The position numbers were made by a program, and so were the translations under genes. Shown here piece by piece: positions 25,001 to 36,209 of a stretch of 64,000 nt of DNA. Every line of letters begins with the position of its first letter. The stretch's first letter is position 1. The notes below the pieces were generated by a model that saw only the letters and a list, made by a program, of their open reading frames with translations, searched no databases and was not told the DNA's origin. Source of the stretch: Ceratorhiza oryzae-sativae (lineage: Eukaryota > Basidiomycota > Agaricomycetes > Cantharellales > Ceratobasidiaceae); the NCBI GenBank assembly GCA_030998015.1, contig JARWMV010000234.1, positions 558,001-622,000 of the forward strand, read 5' to 3'.

Positions 25001-25113
25001 GCTTTGTGCGTAGTGATCCAGCAGAACGTCCAACTGCAGCAGAGTTGCTGAAACACCCCTGGCTTAAGAACAGTCCTGGTTGGGCTTTCGGAGGGTTCCT
25101 AAAGCAACTATGA
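19066..25113 (+). CDS. BCK1: Bck1-type MAP kinase kinase kinase (cell-wall integrity), one apparent frameshift
   Basis: Serine/threonine kinase expected to act below Pkc1 in the cell-wall integrity cascade. After a disordered N-terminus (19066-19608), exons 2-3 encode a small ubiquitin-fold/RA-like domain (ERIIVAVTHDAENYVVVDIT, LHIPDDLHASFAIYRTELGG). A very long Pro/Gln/Ser-rich middle follows. Near the kinase are the family blocks EEVYEKLEQFFPNHDLD and RRHKKSIRVVAAERQKMMERI. The kinase domain has GRGSFGRVYHA, AVKQVEL, LEYVPGGSIGSILRKYG, HRDLKGDN, KISDFGISK, GSVFWMAPE and DIWSVGCV. The C-terminus is HPWLKNSPGWAFGGFLKQL. The frame changes once near 21830-21843, after a CAG/Gln run, with no splice sites to explain it; one base appears to be missing. 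Everything else reads cleanly. Confidence 0.9.
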
Positions 25114-25441
25114 CCATCACGCATTTCAAGAGTTTGAGCACGATATTCACGAGTGTTTTTGCCGTTTTGTTTGCTTTCGTATCATGCCCCTTGTATCCTC
25201 ATCACCAGTTTGGGAACCATATGCTCTCTCTTCTCATCGTATCTCAACTACCATCATCTTTATCTTCTAGTTTGTACAAACCGTATCACACTACAATATC
25301 AACCTCTGTGGACACTTCGCGTCATGACGTCAGAGACGAGCCAAATTTGGCATTCGGAGGTTGGATGACATCAAAGGCTTCGTGTGCATGCCGTATTTTC
25401 AACTTCCAGACCACTACGTCTGTAGAAACCGAGTTTACAGG
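25114..25441. other. intergenic region
   Basis: No gene seen. Holds the MAPKKK 3' end and the promoter of the IQM-like gene, including a perfect TGACGTCA palindrome (CRE/ATF-type site) at 25325-25332, about 110 bases before the next ATG. Confidence 0.4.
25325..25332. promoter_or_regulatory. CRE-like palindrome TGACGTCA
   Basis: Exact eight-base binding site of Atf1/CREB-type bZIP factors, upstream of the IQM-like gene. One site of this length can occur by chance. Confidence 0.25.
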
Positions 25442-27471
25442 ATGAGTGACAAGAACTACGACCAAGAGGCTGTTCGAATGCTCCAAAAGCACTGGCGACA
25501 ACGACGAGGACAGAACGCGAACGGAAGATGGGAGGATGCAATAACTGAGACCCAAGCGGCTGTAAGTCCCAAACCACCCACTGCTGTAGGCTTGCGCTAA
25601 TTACTTACAAGACCAACTTACAATCGGCAGAAAATGGTAAGCTGACCCATTCCATGATATGACGTTGCCGTACCTTGCTCATCATGCGATGTTCGACAGG
25701 GGAGAATGACCCCAGGAGCCGAATGCAGCGAGCCGTTTTTCTGGCCGGAAGACTACGAGACGGAGAGGCACTTCCATCGAACGAGGATAACATCCCTCAG
25801 GCATCGAAAGAGAACAGCAAGATATTGGAGACCCAACATTGGCTCGAACTAACGGATGGGTAAGTCAAGTCGCTTTTTCTGTTGTGCATGAAAACCTGGA
25901 TTACATGAATGGGTAGTAAACATAGATATGGATCGAACTGTGAGGCAAACCAGCTATGGCACAAGAGCCCCATTTACTGAGCATGAAGTGGTACTTTATT
26001 GACCTATCCTAGTAAAGGTAAGTAGTAATATTATATTATCCGTGCACCTAATCCAACAACACCACAGTTCTACCACCGAAAGTGGCAAGAGGAAGACACA
26101 ACAGAGAATTTCTTCAAGTGGCTCGACCGAGGTGGTGGCAAGGATCTCTCACTACCAGAATGCCCTCGAGAACAACTCGAAAAGGAACGCATCATGTGGG
26201 TCATCTAACACTAGCACACACGTTATATTAAACGTATTTAAAGCTACTTGTCGAAAGAGCAGAGGACAAACTATCTAGTGAAAATCGATGAGAAGGTGGG
26301 GCTAATTCTAGTTGATTCCGAGCTACACTTTTATCCTTAGACAGGGATTACTTCACTGGGCTCGCAACAACGAGTATGTCGACACCAGAAGTAACCGATG
26401 GAAAGACGCAGGTAAACACGCTACCAGCAAACTCCGGTCATTGTAGCTAACATATAAGCAGGTGATGGCCAGGGTATTGTGCCAATGACCCCTGAGGAGA
26501 TGCGTGGAGCAGAGCTCTCAAAAAGTGCACCTAAGCGCAAAAGAATAGGTGCCCACACGAGTTCATCCGACTCCCTGAACCCCGGCGAAGATCATTACAC
26601 AGAATCGGCGGCCAAACCTGGGGATAACAGATTGATGCAAGGCTTCAAGAGCCGGTTTACTTCAAAGGGCGTAATGGAGCGACTTTTACGGAAAACGGTC
26701 AAGAAGAATACGTGGATCTATGTATGCGGTGAGTAATTGCGATTACGCTATTCAGCCCCAATTACTAGACGGCTTGAAGATATGAAGCGGAATCTGTTTA
26801 TTGGGATCAAAGAGACCGGATATTTCCAACATAGCTCATTCACAGCTGGGGGGCTTATCTCGTCTGCTGGGCTAATTACAGTCAAGTCTGGGCGCATACA
26901 TAAGCTCAGCCCGCTAAGCGGTCATTACCGGACATCTGTTCAGGTAAGATATCTTTTTTCAGTGAAGCTGAATCCTCACATAGTAGGTAGCACTTTCGCC
27001 TTTTTTTGGATGACCTGCGGAAGCAAGGGGCGGACTTGAGCAAAGTACAAGTCACAAAAGCAGAGACGACCTTGTGGGGGTAATTTTTCTCGATAATGCT
27101 AGATAGGCTATGAGCTGACCGTGACTCGTGGTGACAGACTGGAACACTATAAACGGTTCCAAAAAGCCAAACAAGCCATGCAAAAAAAGCTTACCGACAA
27201 AGCAAAGAGCACGCTCCCTCCAAAGTCCAATACTAAGAGAGTAGAGTCCGGCACAAGCGAGAGCCATAATAGTTCAGATATAGGTAATTTTGAGAGGAAG
27301 CTAGCTCAACAAAGGGAAAGGGACAACGAGTGGAAGAGTGGCGAGGATTGGCGTAGAGAGATCCTGTATGGCCGCCAGTCGAAGCAAGCTGCGGCTATGC
27401 GCTCTGACAATCACTCTGGTAACATCGGAAGTTTGAGTGCCGAGACGTCGCAACAAACAGGAGTCAGTTAA
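25442..27471 (+). CDS. IQM-like protein with N-terminal IQ-type helix
   Basis: Fungal protein that looks related to the plant IQM family (IQ-motif, calmodulin-binding). Exon 1 (25442-25561) has AVRMLQKHWRQRRGQ, an IQ-like basic helix, then RWEDAITETQAA. A 25-nt exon (25611-25635 region) restores phase into NGENDPRSRMQRAVFLAGRL. Later pieces: HWLELTDG, KHRYGSN, KWQEEDTTENFFKWLDRGGGKDLS, LHWARNNEYVDT, GDGQGIVPM, then the most conserved core KNTWIYV, MKRNLFIGIKETGYFQHSSFTAGGL, SSAGLITVKSGRIHKLSPLSGHYRTS. The C-terminal 110 residues are charged and coiled-coil-like. Similarity to IQM is from memory of the FxAGG and SGHYRP-type motifs. The exons between 25920 and 26060 were not resolved. Confidence 0.65.
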
Positions 27472-27657
27472 GAAGACTAAGGAGGCTGAAGGGGGGAGTA
27501 CTCGAGTTATTATTAATTCACTGGGTTAATAAATGCATTAATTCTTGGAAATTAGATATTGCTGTACATTCTCACAACTTATTTACTGCCTTTGAGCAAG
27601 TTAGACTGAATCTCAATAGTATACCGCGTACTTAAAGGACATGATAATCCAGCGTTG

Positions 27658-28466
27658 TTATGGTGCGCGAACCCATTCACTCTCAATTTCCATGACCCCA
27701 ACTGGGAGTGCTGCCTGTGAAAAAATTAACAGCCTCTAGCTATTTGGGGTAGATTTAATCACCTTTTCGTCATAATCGGTCCATTCGCGTTCATCGAGCG
27801 ACACATCAGAGAACACTGTTCCAGATTCGATCCCTTTGCAAGTCCACACGCCCTAAGTGGCGATAAATGAGCATTAACAGACCAATGAACTCGATATCCT
27901 ACCCTTGGATCGAAACTGGAGTAGATACGAGTTAAGGGTTACACGATTCGCCATTCAATGGGCTTACTTTGTAAATTCTAGCCCACGGCAGTCAACGGTA
28001 ACCAAAGGCGCCAGCATTCCGCTCGACTCTGCGGTATAGGGTTGGACGGGACTCCCCACTTCGAACTTGGCAGAGCTTTCTCGCTTGCAAAGCCCTATTG
28101 GCGTACCATCAATCACAGTGAACCATGTAAATATAGCATTCGCATACCACAGCGCCATACGAAATGCGCCGTACTATTCTTGCCACCTGAGACCGTCTTC
28201 TCCTCCACGCGGTTCATGGATACATACTTGGGATGCACCTCGTTACAGCTGGTACACTTGACCTGGTAAGGCCATGGTCATCTCGGCGTTGGGAATTTAC
28301 AATGTGTTGACCCACCTCGAAAAACCAGTCGAAGTTGTCGTCCGCAGGTTTCAAATCTGTCACATTTTCGAGCTCGGCTTTGAACTTAAGCAAAAGCCTC
28401 TGTTCCAACAACAAAATCATGAGATTCCATCCAATTTCGACGGCTGGGCTGTTCACTCACGACCAT
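27658..28466 (-). CDS. CXXC zinc-binding protein of the DUF866/UPF0587 (CZIB) family
   Basis: Small soluble protein of the family of human CZIB (C1orf123). From ATG at 28464-28466 (ATG-GTC, then an intron) it reads FKAELENVTDLKPADDNFDWFFE, VKCTSCNEVHPKYVSMN (first CXXC), WRCGLCKRESSAKFEV (second CXXC), QPYTAESSGMLAPLVTVDCRGLEF, FDPRGVWTCKGIESGTVFSDVSLDEREWTDYDEK and ends ESEWVRAP (stop 27658-27660). The CGLC motif is assembled across an intron whose acceptor lies inside an apparent reading frame, so a naive frame hides it. The two CXXC pairs bind one zinc in the family; cellular role is poorly defined. About six exons. Confidence 0.85.
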
Positions 28467-28732
28467 GTTTAGAATATCGTCGATGCGAGTCGTTCAGGCA
28501 GGTGAATCAGGACTAATGACCGGATATTAGCACCCGATTAGTCAAGAGGGGCTTCTTTTCCTCCATTTGCCCAATCGTCCAGTATTCACGTCTCCTCAAA
28601 AGACCACCTCTCCGCTTCTTCCATCTAAATGCATCATGTCCAATTAGCTCCGGGCCGTCTTCTTCAGATTGCCGGGTCATAAATACACGGGTGGGGCCCG
28701 TTTGCCTAGTATTCGCAGACGATAGTGTCGAA

Positions 28733-31337
28733 ATGGCCCTCTCGCCCAAAGTCTATACCTGGCTGGTTGGCTGCTTCGCGGGTTCGTGCTTTATTCAACG
28801 ACCTAGACACGGTACTTTGACCTTCTGTCGTTTACAGCGTTGGGTAGTATCTTGTTTGGGTACGTAATTAGACAAAGCGGGGGGGGGGTTCGCTGAATGT
28901 CATAGGACAGGTACGACTTGGGCATCATCGCAAGCGTCCTTCCCTCAACCGCATTTCTGGACACCGTGGGCCATCCATCTGATACCAAAATCGTAATTGC
29001 TGCGTTTTCCCTTCATTGCGCCTTCGTTTTACCCAAATTCCTAGGGCTTGATCACTAGTCTGTTCCTTCTTGGAGCGTTTTTTGGTTCTGCACCATCGGG
29101 TGTAATCGCAGACGCTGTTGGGCGACGTTGGGCAATTGTAGGTGAGTGTAGGATGAAGCTTGATTTAGCGTACAGACATTGATGAGCTTCACTAGCCGGT
29201 TGCGTTGTTTTCTTAATTGGAGGATGCGTAAGTTGAGCCCCATTCATATGAAACAATCCGTCCTTAACTGCACCCCAGCTCCAAACAGCGGCACAAAATC
29301 TTGGTATGATGATGGCTGGCCGATTCTTGGGTGATTCAAACTGCTTCTCAATCGCCTAGATTTGATACTAAATATCTGAGGTGTAGCTGGCTGGGGTGTT
29401 GGTCAGCTAGGTACGCACCTACGAATAGTCGCCCAGCTCCCTTTTTTGAACACCCCCCCCCTCGCAGCCCACTTGGCGCCACTCTTTCAGTCTGAAATTG
29501 CCCATAGCTCTATCCGCGGGCGACTTGTAAGGCGATTTTAGGTTTGAATATCCAATTGTAACACTGATTATCTTCCTTTAGACCACTCTACAACAGTTTT
29601 TCCTAGGGATTGGCGCATTCATCGCCTCTTTCATCGGGTATGGATGCTATAATCGCCTACAAGGGACCGCTGCTCAATGGGTGGGATCCACTCTCTTTTT
29701 CCCTGACCGCACTTACCTAACACGCGAGCGCTAGCGTCTCCCTCTTGGGTTGCAGATGCTACCGGCCGTCCCTCTAGCTTTACTTATCCATGCATTCCCA
29801 GAAAGCCCCCGTTGGTTGGTCATGAAGGGGCGGCACGACGAGGCGCTTACAACTCTGGCGAGACTTCATGCAAATGGAAATACCCAAGATATATTTGTGA
29901 AGACAGGTGAGCATTATTTGGTTCTCTACGAACTTTATCAAACAAAATCTCGAATAGAACTCGAAGACATTGTCAATGGTGTCGAGAAAGAACGTCAAGA
30001 AAGCCAAAATGCGTATGTTGCTAATGTCAGGCTAGCATACACGCAGATTGTTATTTACTCTCCTGTTTTTTTTTTAGTTGGAGCCTGCTTTTCTTCGAGC
30101 CCAGCAACTTCAGGCGACTGATGCTGGGTGTGATTCTACAGTTTAGCGTTCAAATGACTGGCGTCTCGGCTATTCAATACTATGCCCCTGCTGTGAGCCG
30201 CTTGCATTGACTCAACAGGATAATTAACTAAATCAATGCCCCCAGATTTTTAAAGAGGTTGGATTTAGCGCTGGCCAGACACTATTATTCCAAAGCATCA
30301 ACTCTATCATTGCATTAATAGGGGAGGCCGCTTGTGTCTTGTTGGTAGGTGAGCCGCTGTACCGTTGAAACACCGACTAACATCGTTACAGGTTGATAGG
30401 CTAGGTCGGCGCTGGCCCTTGATCACAGCCAAGTATGCCCGTCGATCTGGACCTGCTAGCTTATTTGACTCACGTCGCTTCCTAGCATCGTTTCTTCCTC
30501 AACATTCGTGATTGGAACCTGCATCATTGCGTAAGGAAGAAGTCTGAATCTGATACATTTCCTAATTTTGCAAAACCGTAGCATATATCCCGCCGATCCT
30601 GATGTTCCCAACGGGAACAAGAGCGCACACTATGCATTCGTTATCATGACATGGGTATTCAATTTCGCGTTCTCCGCGGCGATCGGTCCCATCAGCGTAA
30701 GTGTCGCCTTGTAATCACCCTCAAGCGGCTGTTGACGCTCTTCTAGTGGGCATATCCTGTGGAAATATTCGGCTCCGGTGGGCACCTCTTGACAAATTAT
30801 TCGTTGTGCACCCAGACTAACAGAGAATTCTCTGTAGCGACTCGAGCTCGAGGAACAGCAATCACGTCTATGGCTGCTTGGATAGCCAATTTCATGATCG
30901 CCCAGGTTACGCCCATTGCTTTCAACCACATCCATTGGCGTTACTATTTGGTGTTTGCAATCTGCGGCTATACGAATGCTCTCACAGTTTGGGCTTTGTT
31001 CCCCGAAACCAAGGCAAGAATTTGCTAGATCCCGCGCATATAATCCGCCATTGACTCATGTTGGAAACATCATACAGGGCCGCAAGTTGGAGGAGATGGA
31101 TGACTTGTTCAAGCATACAGGGTGGTTTGTCCCGACCCAAAATTATGCAATTATCTCGGCGACTCAGCGAGAAGCAGAGTTACGAGCTGGTGAGTCGAGT
31201 TGGAGCTCTGAGTTTCGAAACACGCTTTGATCAGAATACTAGGCAACGCATTTGGAGGCGAAGACGTTAGCGACCCACACTATGTTACTGACACAGATGA
31301 GAAAGACCGGGTTGAGCGAACTGAGCATAAAGCATAA
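28733..31337 (+). CDS. MFS sugar/quinate-type transporter
   Basis: Twelve-helix sugar porter of the plasma membrane. ATG at 28733 gives MALSPKVYTWLVGCFAA, LGSILFGYDLGIIASVLPS, then GRRWAIVAGCVVFLIGGC, QNLGMMMAGRFLAGWGVGQ, LTTLQQFFLGIGAFIASFIG, the PESPRWL signature (FPESPRWLVMKGRHDEA), FSVQMTGVSAIQYYAP, VDRLGRRWPLITA, WAYPVEIFGSG, TRARGTAITSMAAWIANFMIAQVTPIAF and PETKGRKLEEMDDLF. These are the standard sugar-porter motifs. The gene is split by more than ten introns, some exons being under 40 nt. The C-terminal tail is acidic (GEDVSDPHYVTDTDEKDRVE). Substrate cannot be told from sequence; quinate or hexose are the usual candidates. Confidence 0.88.
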
Positions 31338-31650
31338 ATGGAAATGACTCGTGTTTTGCCTGGGATGGCTGTACGTATAGGTTTCCTGGTGTCTGAAAAT
31401 GTCAATTTGGGCTAGCATGACTAACAATGCGGTTCCGAGCCGGTTCGGCGCCGTGAGTCAGTGTGAATCGTGGCTATGTACTGGGGCGCCAGCTCCCCTA
31501 TATGAGGGCCCCTGGGTGACGTTCTCCTCAACAACTTCACTACTCGAAGCACACAGTGAACCAGTTCCCACCCATTCGTTCTCTACTATAAACTCTAGCC
31601 ACTAGGCTCTATTTTCACTTTTGACCTCGTTCCATACTTTATCTTATATC
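31338..31650. other. intergenic region
   Basis: No gene seen; promoter of the small hypothetical gene and 3' flank of the transporter. Confidence 0.4.
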
Positions 31651-32251
31651 ATGCCGTCGACCCCGTTTGCTCGCAATACTGACTGGCACCAGTCGCACGC
31701 TACACACGTTATGGAGGCCAAGGACAAGCGTACATTTAATTCGGATCGGCAACGTGCGATGCATGCCGGCGACCGCCGAAAGGGCAAAGGTGGCTCATAC
31801 AAGCAACTAAACCATACGCCCCGCGGGCCCTATCTTGGCGTAGACGTAGATTACGATTTGGCCGTCAACCCCGTTGAATACGAAGAGCAAGACGATCCCG
31901 ATTTGCCAGAATGCAAGCCTGACGTCGGACGGCCTGGACCTCAAGTATCGTTGGCCGATATAGCCAAGCCTGCACGGGCGCGTAAAGGTGAGCGACTCGG
32001 GATAATGGCCGGTTTGAGGCTTTCATATGCTCATGTCGGATTTGACAGGGGTGGCAAGTGATTTCGAGATCGTGTCGCGGCCGGGAACGGTCCTGGCACT
32101 TCCCATAAATGAAGGATTCGAAGACCAGGACGATGATTTGTACGTAGGGTGGGAAGATGTTGCGGAGACAGGAGAGTCTAGGTCAGGGAAAGCTGCAGCA
32201 TCCAACGCACGATCCGCCTCGTATGCGGCAGCGCTCTCGACTCATCGTTGA
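31651..32251 (+). CDS. small hypothetical protein
   Basis: Two exons (31651-31987, 32049-32251) join in phase to 179 codons plus stop. The N-terminal third is basic (HVMEAKDKRTFNSDRQRAMHAGDRRKGKGGSYKQLNHTPRGPYLGVDVDYDL split across several motifs), the rest acidic (YEEQDDPDLPE; EGFEDQDDDLYVGWEDV). No membrane segment and no known domain. The intron has good borders (GTGAGC, GACAG) and keeps the frame, which supports a real gene. Function unknown. Confidence 0.6.
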
Positions 32252-32635
32252 AGCGTCTTTTTTACGTCGTGTTTGACGTTTTTCGTATTCGATTCGGCTG
32301 CCTTGCACGTTTATTTCTTTCAGCGAGGCGAGTAGTTGCCTGATGTTGTAATAGCACTCTTATCTATCAGTGAAATGTGGCTTGACACTTTGATTGGTAC
32401 TATAATACTATATGGAGTTTGGTGCTTGATTTTACTGGGTAGGGCTCTAAATATGGTGTGTGTCCGATACAATAAAGCAAGGTCCTTACTTAGGTTCAAG
32501 ACATGGGGATATACATATCGAAAGGAATGCAGATGAAGGAGAAAGTGATGCAAATAAAAGAACAAGGGATGAATAGGTCATAGTAAACAAAGTGAACTAG
32601 AACATGACGCAGATGCCGTATATTCAATCATTCAT
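32252..32635. other. convergent 3' spacer
   Basis: No gene seen; A/T-rich 3' flanks of the small hypothetical gene and of the Sts1/Cut8 gene. Confidence 0.4.
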
Positions 32636-34019
32636 CTACAACTCTTCGTCTTCCTCTTCAGTCATATTGGATATGTGATCGTCTGTTCGGGCCGTTAGTG
32701 CGCTTCATGTGAATCCTTGGGATATTCATACCTTTTCGAACGATACGCCCAACCACCCAGCCCACATTTTGTATCCACTTGTCTCGGATAGGCTTCATAC
32801 TTCCCGTTTGCCCGTTCGCTGGGCTATCTTTCGCCAGCTCATCGAGTGAGCGCTCCCATTCTCTGACCACCTCTCCGCTAAACATGCCACCTTTCTGGTT
32901 CACCTCGACATCCAACCGATCGACCCACGCATTCCATTCGGCCATAATCTTTGGAACCAGGACTGTATTCTCGAGCAACAGAGCTCGAGCGAGAGGCGGT
33001 GCATGCATGATATGGGCGGTAAGCGTGCACAAATAGGTGAACGAATCATGCAATGATTGACGAGAATATTGGGGGTTGGGATTTTGAGGGGAAGCAAGCA
33101 GGGTAAAACACGAGAGGTAAGATGTCGCTGTCGAGATAAATTCTGTGACCGACGGCCGAATACGGTTGCGAACATAATCGTCCCGCATAGCTCCGTTGGG
33201 CTGTGAAGTGCCAGCTGGGCGGAATCCAAACGAGGTGGATGACGGGGCGTGCATAGACGTTGACGTCCCGAAGCTGGAGCCGAACCCAAAGGACGTAGAT
33301 GCGGGCGGTTGCGGGGATTGTGCGTATGGATAGGCATCTCGCAACGCCTTGGCCGAATTATTGAGCGCTTGCACTGCTGTTCCCACAGACGGTTGAGGAA
33401 TCAATGACAAAACGAGTGGCTTGAGGTTAGGTTGGCTCGTAATCAAGGAAGTTAACAAGGGAAGCAGAGATGAGGGAGGGAGGGAGGCTGTGGACGTGCC
33501 GAGTCAGCGTACGTAGTATAGAAAGAAGGGGAGCGCACCAAGCAGGACACCGACATCCACATTGGCCTGAGAGTCTTGAGTCTCTGCGGCCTTTGCAGGT
33601 GCTTCGCGCTCGGTATCCGTGGCGCGCAAGCGTTTCTTGACAATGCGACGTGGCCGGTCAGGAGACGGAGAACGTGCGCTCATGTTCGAATCCTCCCGAG
33701 TTTCCCCAATATCCGTCTCATCGTGGCGCCTCTTTGCGACAGGTCGAGCTGGGCTGGCTCCAGCTGCACGCACATGGGAAGGAGAGTGTACGGTATTTAC
33801 AAACGGATTCTGGGATGTTGTATGATGGGCCTGTTGCGATTGAGAGCTCGGATGGTGTCCAGCACTCGACACGGAGCCATAGTGCCCGGCCACGCTCGAT
33901 GTTGAGGCCTGGTTGGACAAGCCGAAGCCGAAGCCAAAGGGAGACGGCGCATGAGTGACGGGCGCAGACCGAAACGGAACGTGCATGGGGTGCTGTGGGA
34001 GAAGGTGAGAGGCCGACAT
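32636..34019 (-). CDS. STS1: Sts1/Cut8-type nuclear proteasome tether
   Basis: Protein that anchors proteasomes in the nucleus and at the envelope. Exon 1 from ATG 34019 is disordered and carries a basic cluster (RPRRIVKKRLRATD) like an importin-binding signal, also found at this place in Sts1. One 53-nt intron joins VDVGVLL to ASLPPSSLLPLLTSLITSQPNLKPLVLSLIPQPSV, the start of the Cut8 helical bundle, followed by AVQALNNSAKALRDAYPYA, NRIRPSVTEFISTATSYLSCFTLL and LHDSFTYLCTLTAHIM. A last intron (near 32681-32731) gives an acidic end NMTEEEDEEL and stop 32636-32638; reading through instead gives a basic tail, which fits the family less well. Confidence 0.83.
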
Positions 34020-36209
34020 GGTGAAAGAGAGTCTTGACGCCGTTCAAAGTCTCGCTGTCGTCGTCAGCGTCGTGGAGGCTTCTGGCGGTTCGTGAGTGGC
34101 GTGTGGGCCAATCATCGCCAAGCTACGCCGGATCAAAGGGCGTTCAATGCCGGATGTAGAAATTTGCTTCATGCACATCTCTGTCGTGTTCACCCACAAC
34201 ACCAGTGTAAGTGTCTGCGTTTTGGTTGAGCTCTACTAGGACGAGTCAAAGTATGAATCGCTACATCGAAGCTCATGCTCATGAACTATAAACATCTATA
34301 CCCACATTTCTGAGACATTCCAATTTCAAGCCCCATCGACTGACAACTGACAGGCTCGCAACTCCTTACAGGTCCCGACGTTTTGCTGAAATCAAGGTGT
34401 AAATTGAGGTAATTACATTCGCGTTGTTCAAATTGTTCGCGCTCTTTTCGCCTCCTCAAGATGATCTACATAGAAGTCAAGCCCCGAGTTGTGTCTATTC
34501 CTGTGTGAAGGACTTGACATTGACGATTTTCATTTTCCTGATCCCCCGCATACACCTACCTTATCCCCGCCACTAGACTCGAACAGCACTGACGATCGAT
34601 TTATAGCCCGGCCTGGACTCCAGATGCAGATTAATCCGGTGCAAGTCGGACGCCGTAAGTGCCCAATCCTTTACCCAGCCTGCTCGACAGGATTACCCAT
34701 TAATCAGACTCGGATTGCATTTCATGCATTGTGACTGAAATTCATAATCTTCAACCCTATGATCTTTTCGTACTTGTGTTCGCGCCTTGGTGCTGCAAAC
34801 TGACACACTTCAAAAATTTTAGGTCTTGAAATTCCGGATGCAGTTCCTCCTGAGCATGTATTTTATGTCTGGGCGTGCTATCTACATGTAGACTATGCTA
34901 TACATGGATTTTCGGCTGGCCGTCAAAACAAGCGTGTGGCAAGGCCGCATCCACTTTCGATTTCATAGACGACGCCGGGCTCTGTGAAATGCGCACGCGC
35001 ATCTCGACAGGAATTGACGGCATTTGTTTCGATGAAGCGGCCACATTTGCTCTCACATGCGTGTCCAGAAGCTTCTAGTACGCTCTTGGGCCATACCAGG
35101 CTGTGTTGGCTCCAGGCTTGGACGCAGATGACAGCGCCAAAAGTGTGGCATATGCGCTGAAATCGGAGCACCCTCGCGGCAGGCGCCTTGGTCTGGTAGT
35201 AAATTACGCCGTGTTGCGGTTCAACTTTCGGGGACCAAGGCTGAAAGTCGGCTGAAGTCGCCCGTGGGCATGGCCGGGGGTGCCGTTAGTCTAGTTCAAT
35301 AATATATCTGTTTAGTCGTCTAGACAATAGCCTGGCAATATTTGAGTCATAAACAGGGAAACACAGCGCCCATGTGCATGTGATCCTGGTCTATGCTCGA
35401 TATATGGCTTGAATAGTGCGGTCTGGCTCGTGGGCTTCGTCATTGGTGGTAGTTCGGGGACCAAACGTTGACAGGAGTCTGGAAGCATCTGAACGGGATT
35501 TTGGCTTTGTGACAACCAGGGGTAGGTTTCCCAGTACGGAAGGGTTGGCTTCCGTGTCTGCGCGCCACTAGATCTCGACCGGTGATCTCGACCGGGGCTT
35601 CTCAGATGACTGGGCGTCCGAAACCGGCAGCGCATTAATCCGCATACTCGAGACTTTTTGCATTCACCGCCCAGACGGGCAACAGGGCTTGTCATGGGCT
35701 ATTTGTGCGCGGTTTGTGCGCGGGCACTTGTTCGGCTAGGCGAACGGAACGCGAGTATTTGATTGACACCGCCGGGGCCGCCGTCGTCGCCGCCTAGCGA
35801 CAGAGTCTGCACCCGCGGGCGATGGCTCAACATGGGCGCCGGCTGGGAAAAATCGTGGGAGTGGGTGGTAGCGGCGACGGTGATGGGCGGGACGATCCGC
35901 ACAGAAGCCGGGGGGCTGGGCTAGAACAGACGCTGCGCGCCTGGGCTGCAACGTGTTTCGTCGTCGAGACGCATATTACTATGCAACGTTTGGCCGCGGT
36001 AACAGCCGACCGGAAGCGCTCGGTGGACCCGACGGAGACTGTTTGTATAAAGCGTCAAGACCGCAATCACATCCCTCAAATCCAACTAACACTAGTCCGC
36101 CCCCGCGTCGCTCAACACGCCATAATACGCCCCACTCCCTAATTCTTGTCCTGTTTCACTCTTAGCACAGCTCAACCCTGCCCCTCGAAAAAACCCACAA
36201 ATCTATAAA
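34020..36209. other. 2.2-kb region without a convincing gene
   Basis: Longest gene-poor stretch. At 34489-34970 a possible two-exon fragment can be read: DFHFPDPPHTPTLSPPLDS, then after GTAAGT...TTTTAG, LEIPDAVPPEHVFYVWACYL, but it lacks a clear start and soon meets a stop. From 35700 to 35950 the sequence is very GC-rich (gccgccgtcgtcgccgcc) without a supported frame. TATA box of the next gene at 36046. Confidence 0.35.
36046..36052 (+). promoter_or_regulatory. TATA box of the exonuclease-like gene
   Basis: TATAAAG lies 164 bases before the ATG at 36210, followed by a C-rich, G-poor leader typical of fungal transcription starts. Confidence 0.4.

Noticed and set aside
35312..35902. Overlapping long frames on the minus strand in the gene-poor region
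   Set aside because: Composition follows local GC content, frames overlap each other, and no domain or splice-linked continuation is visible.
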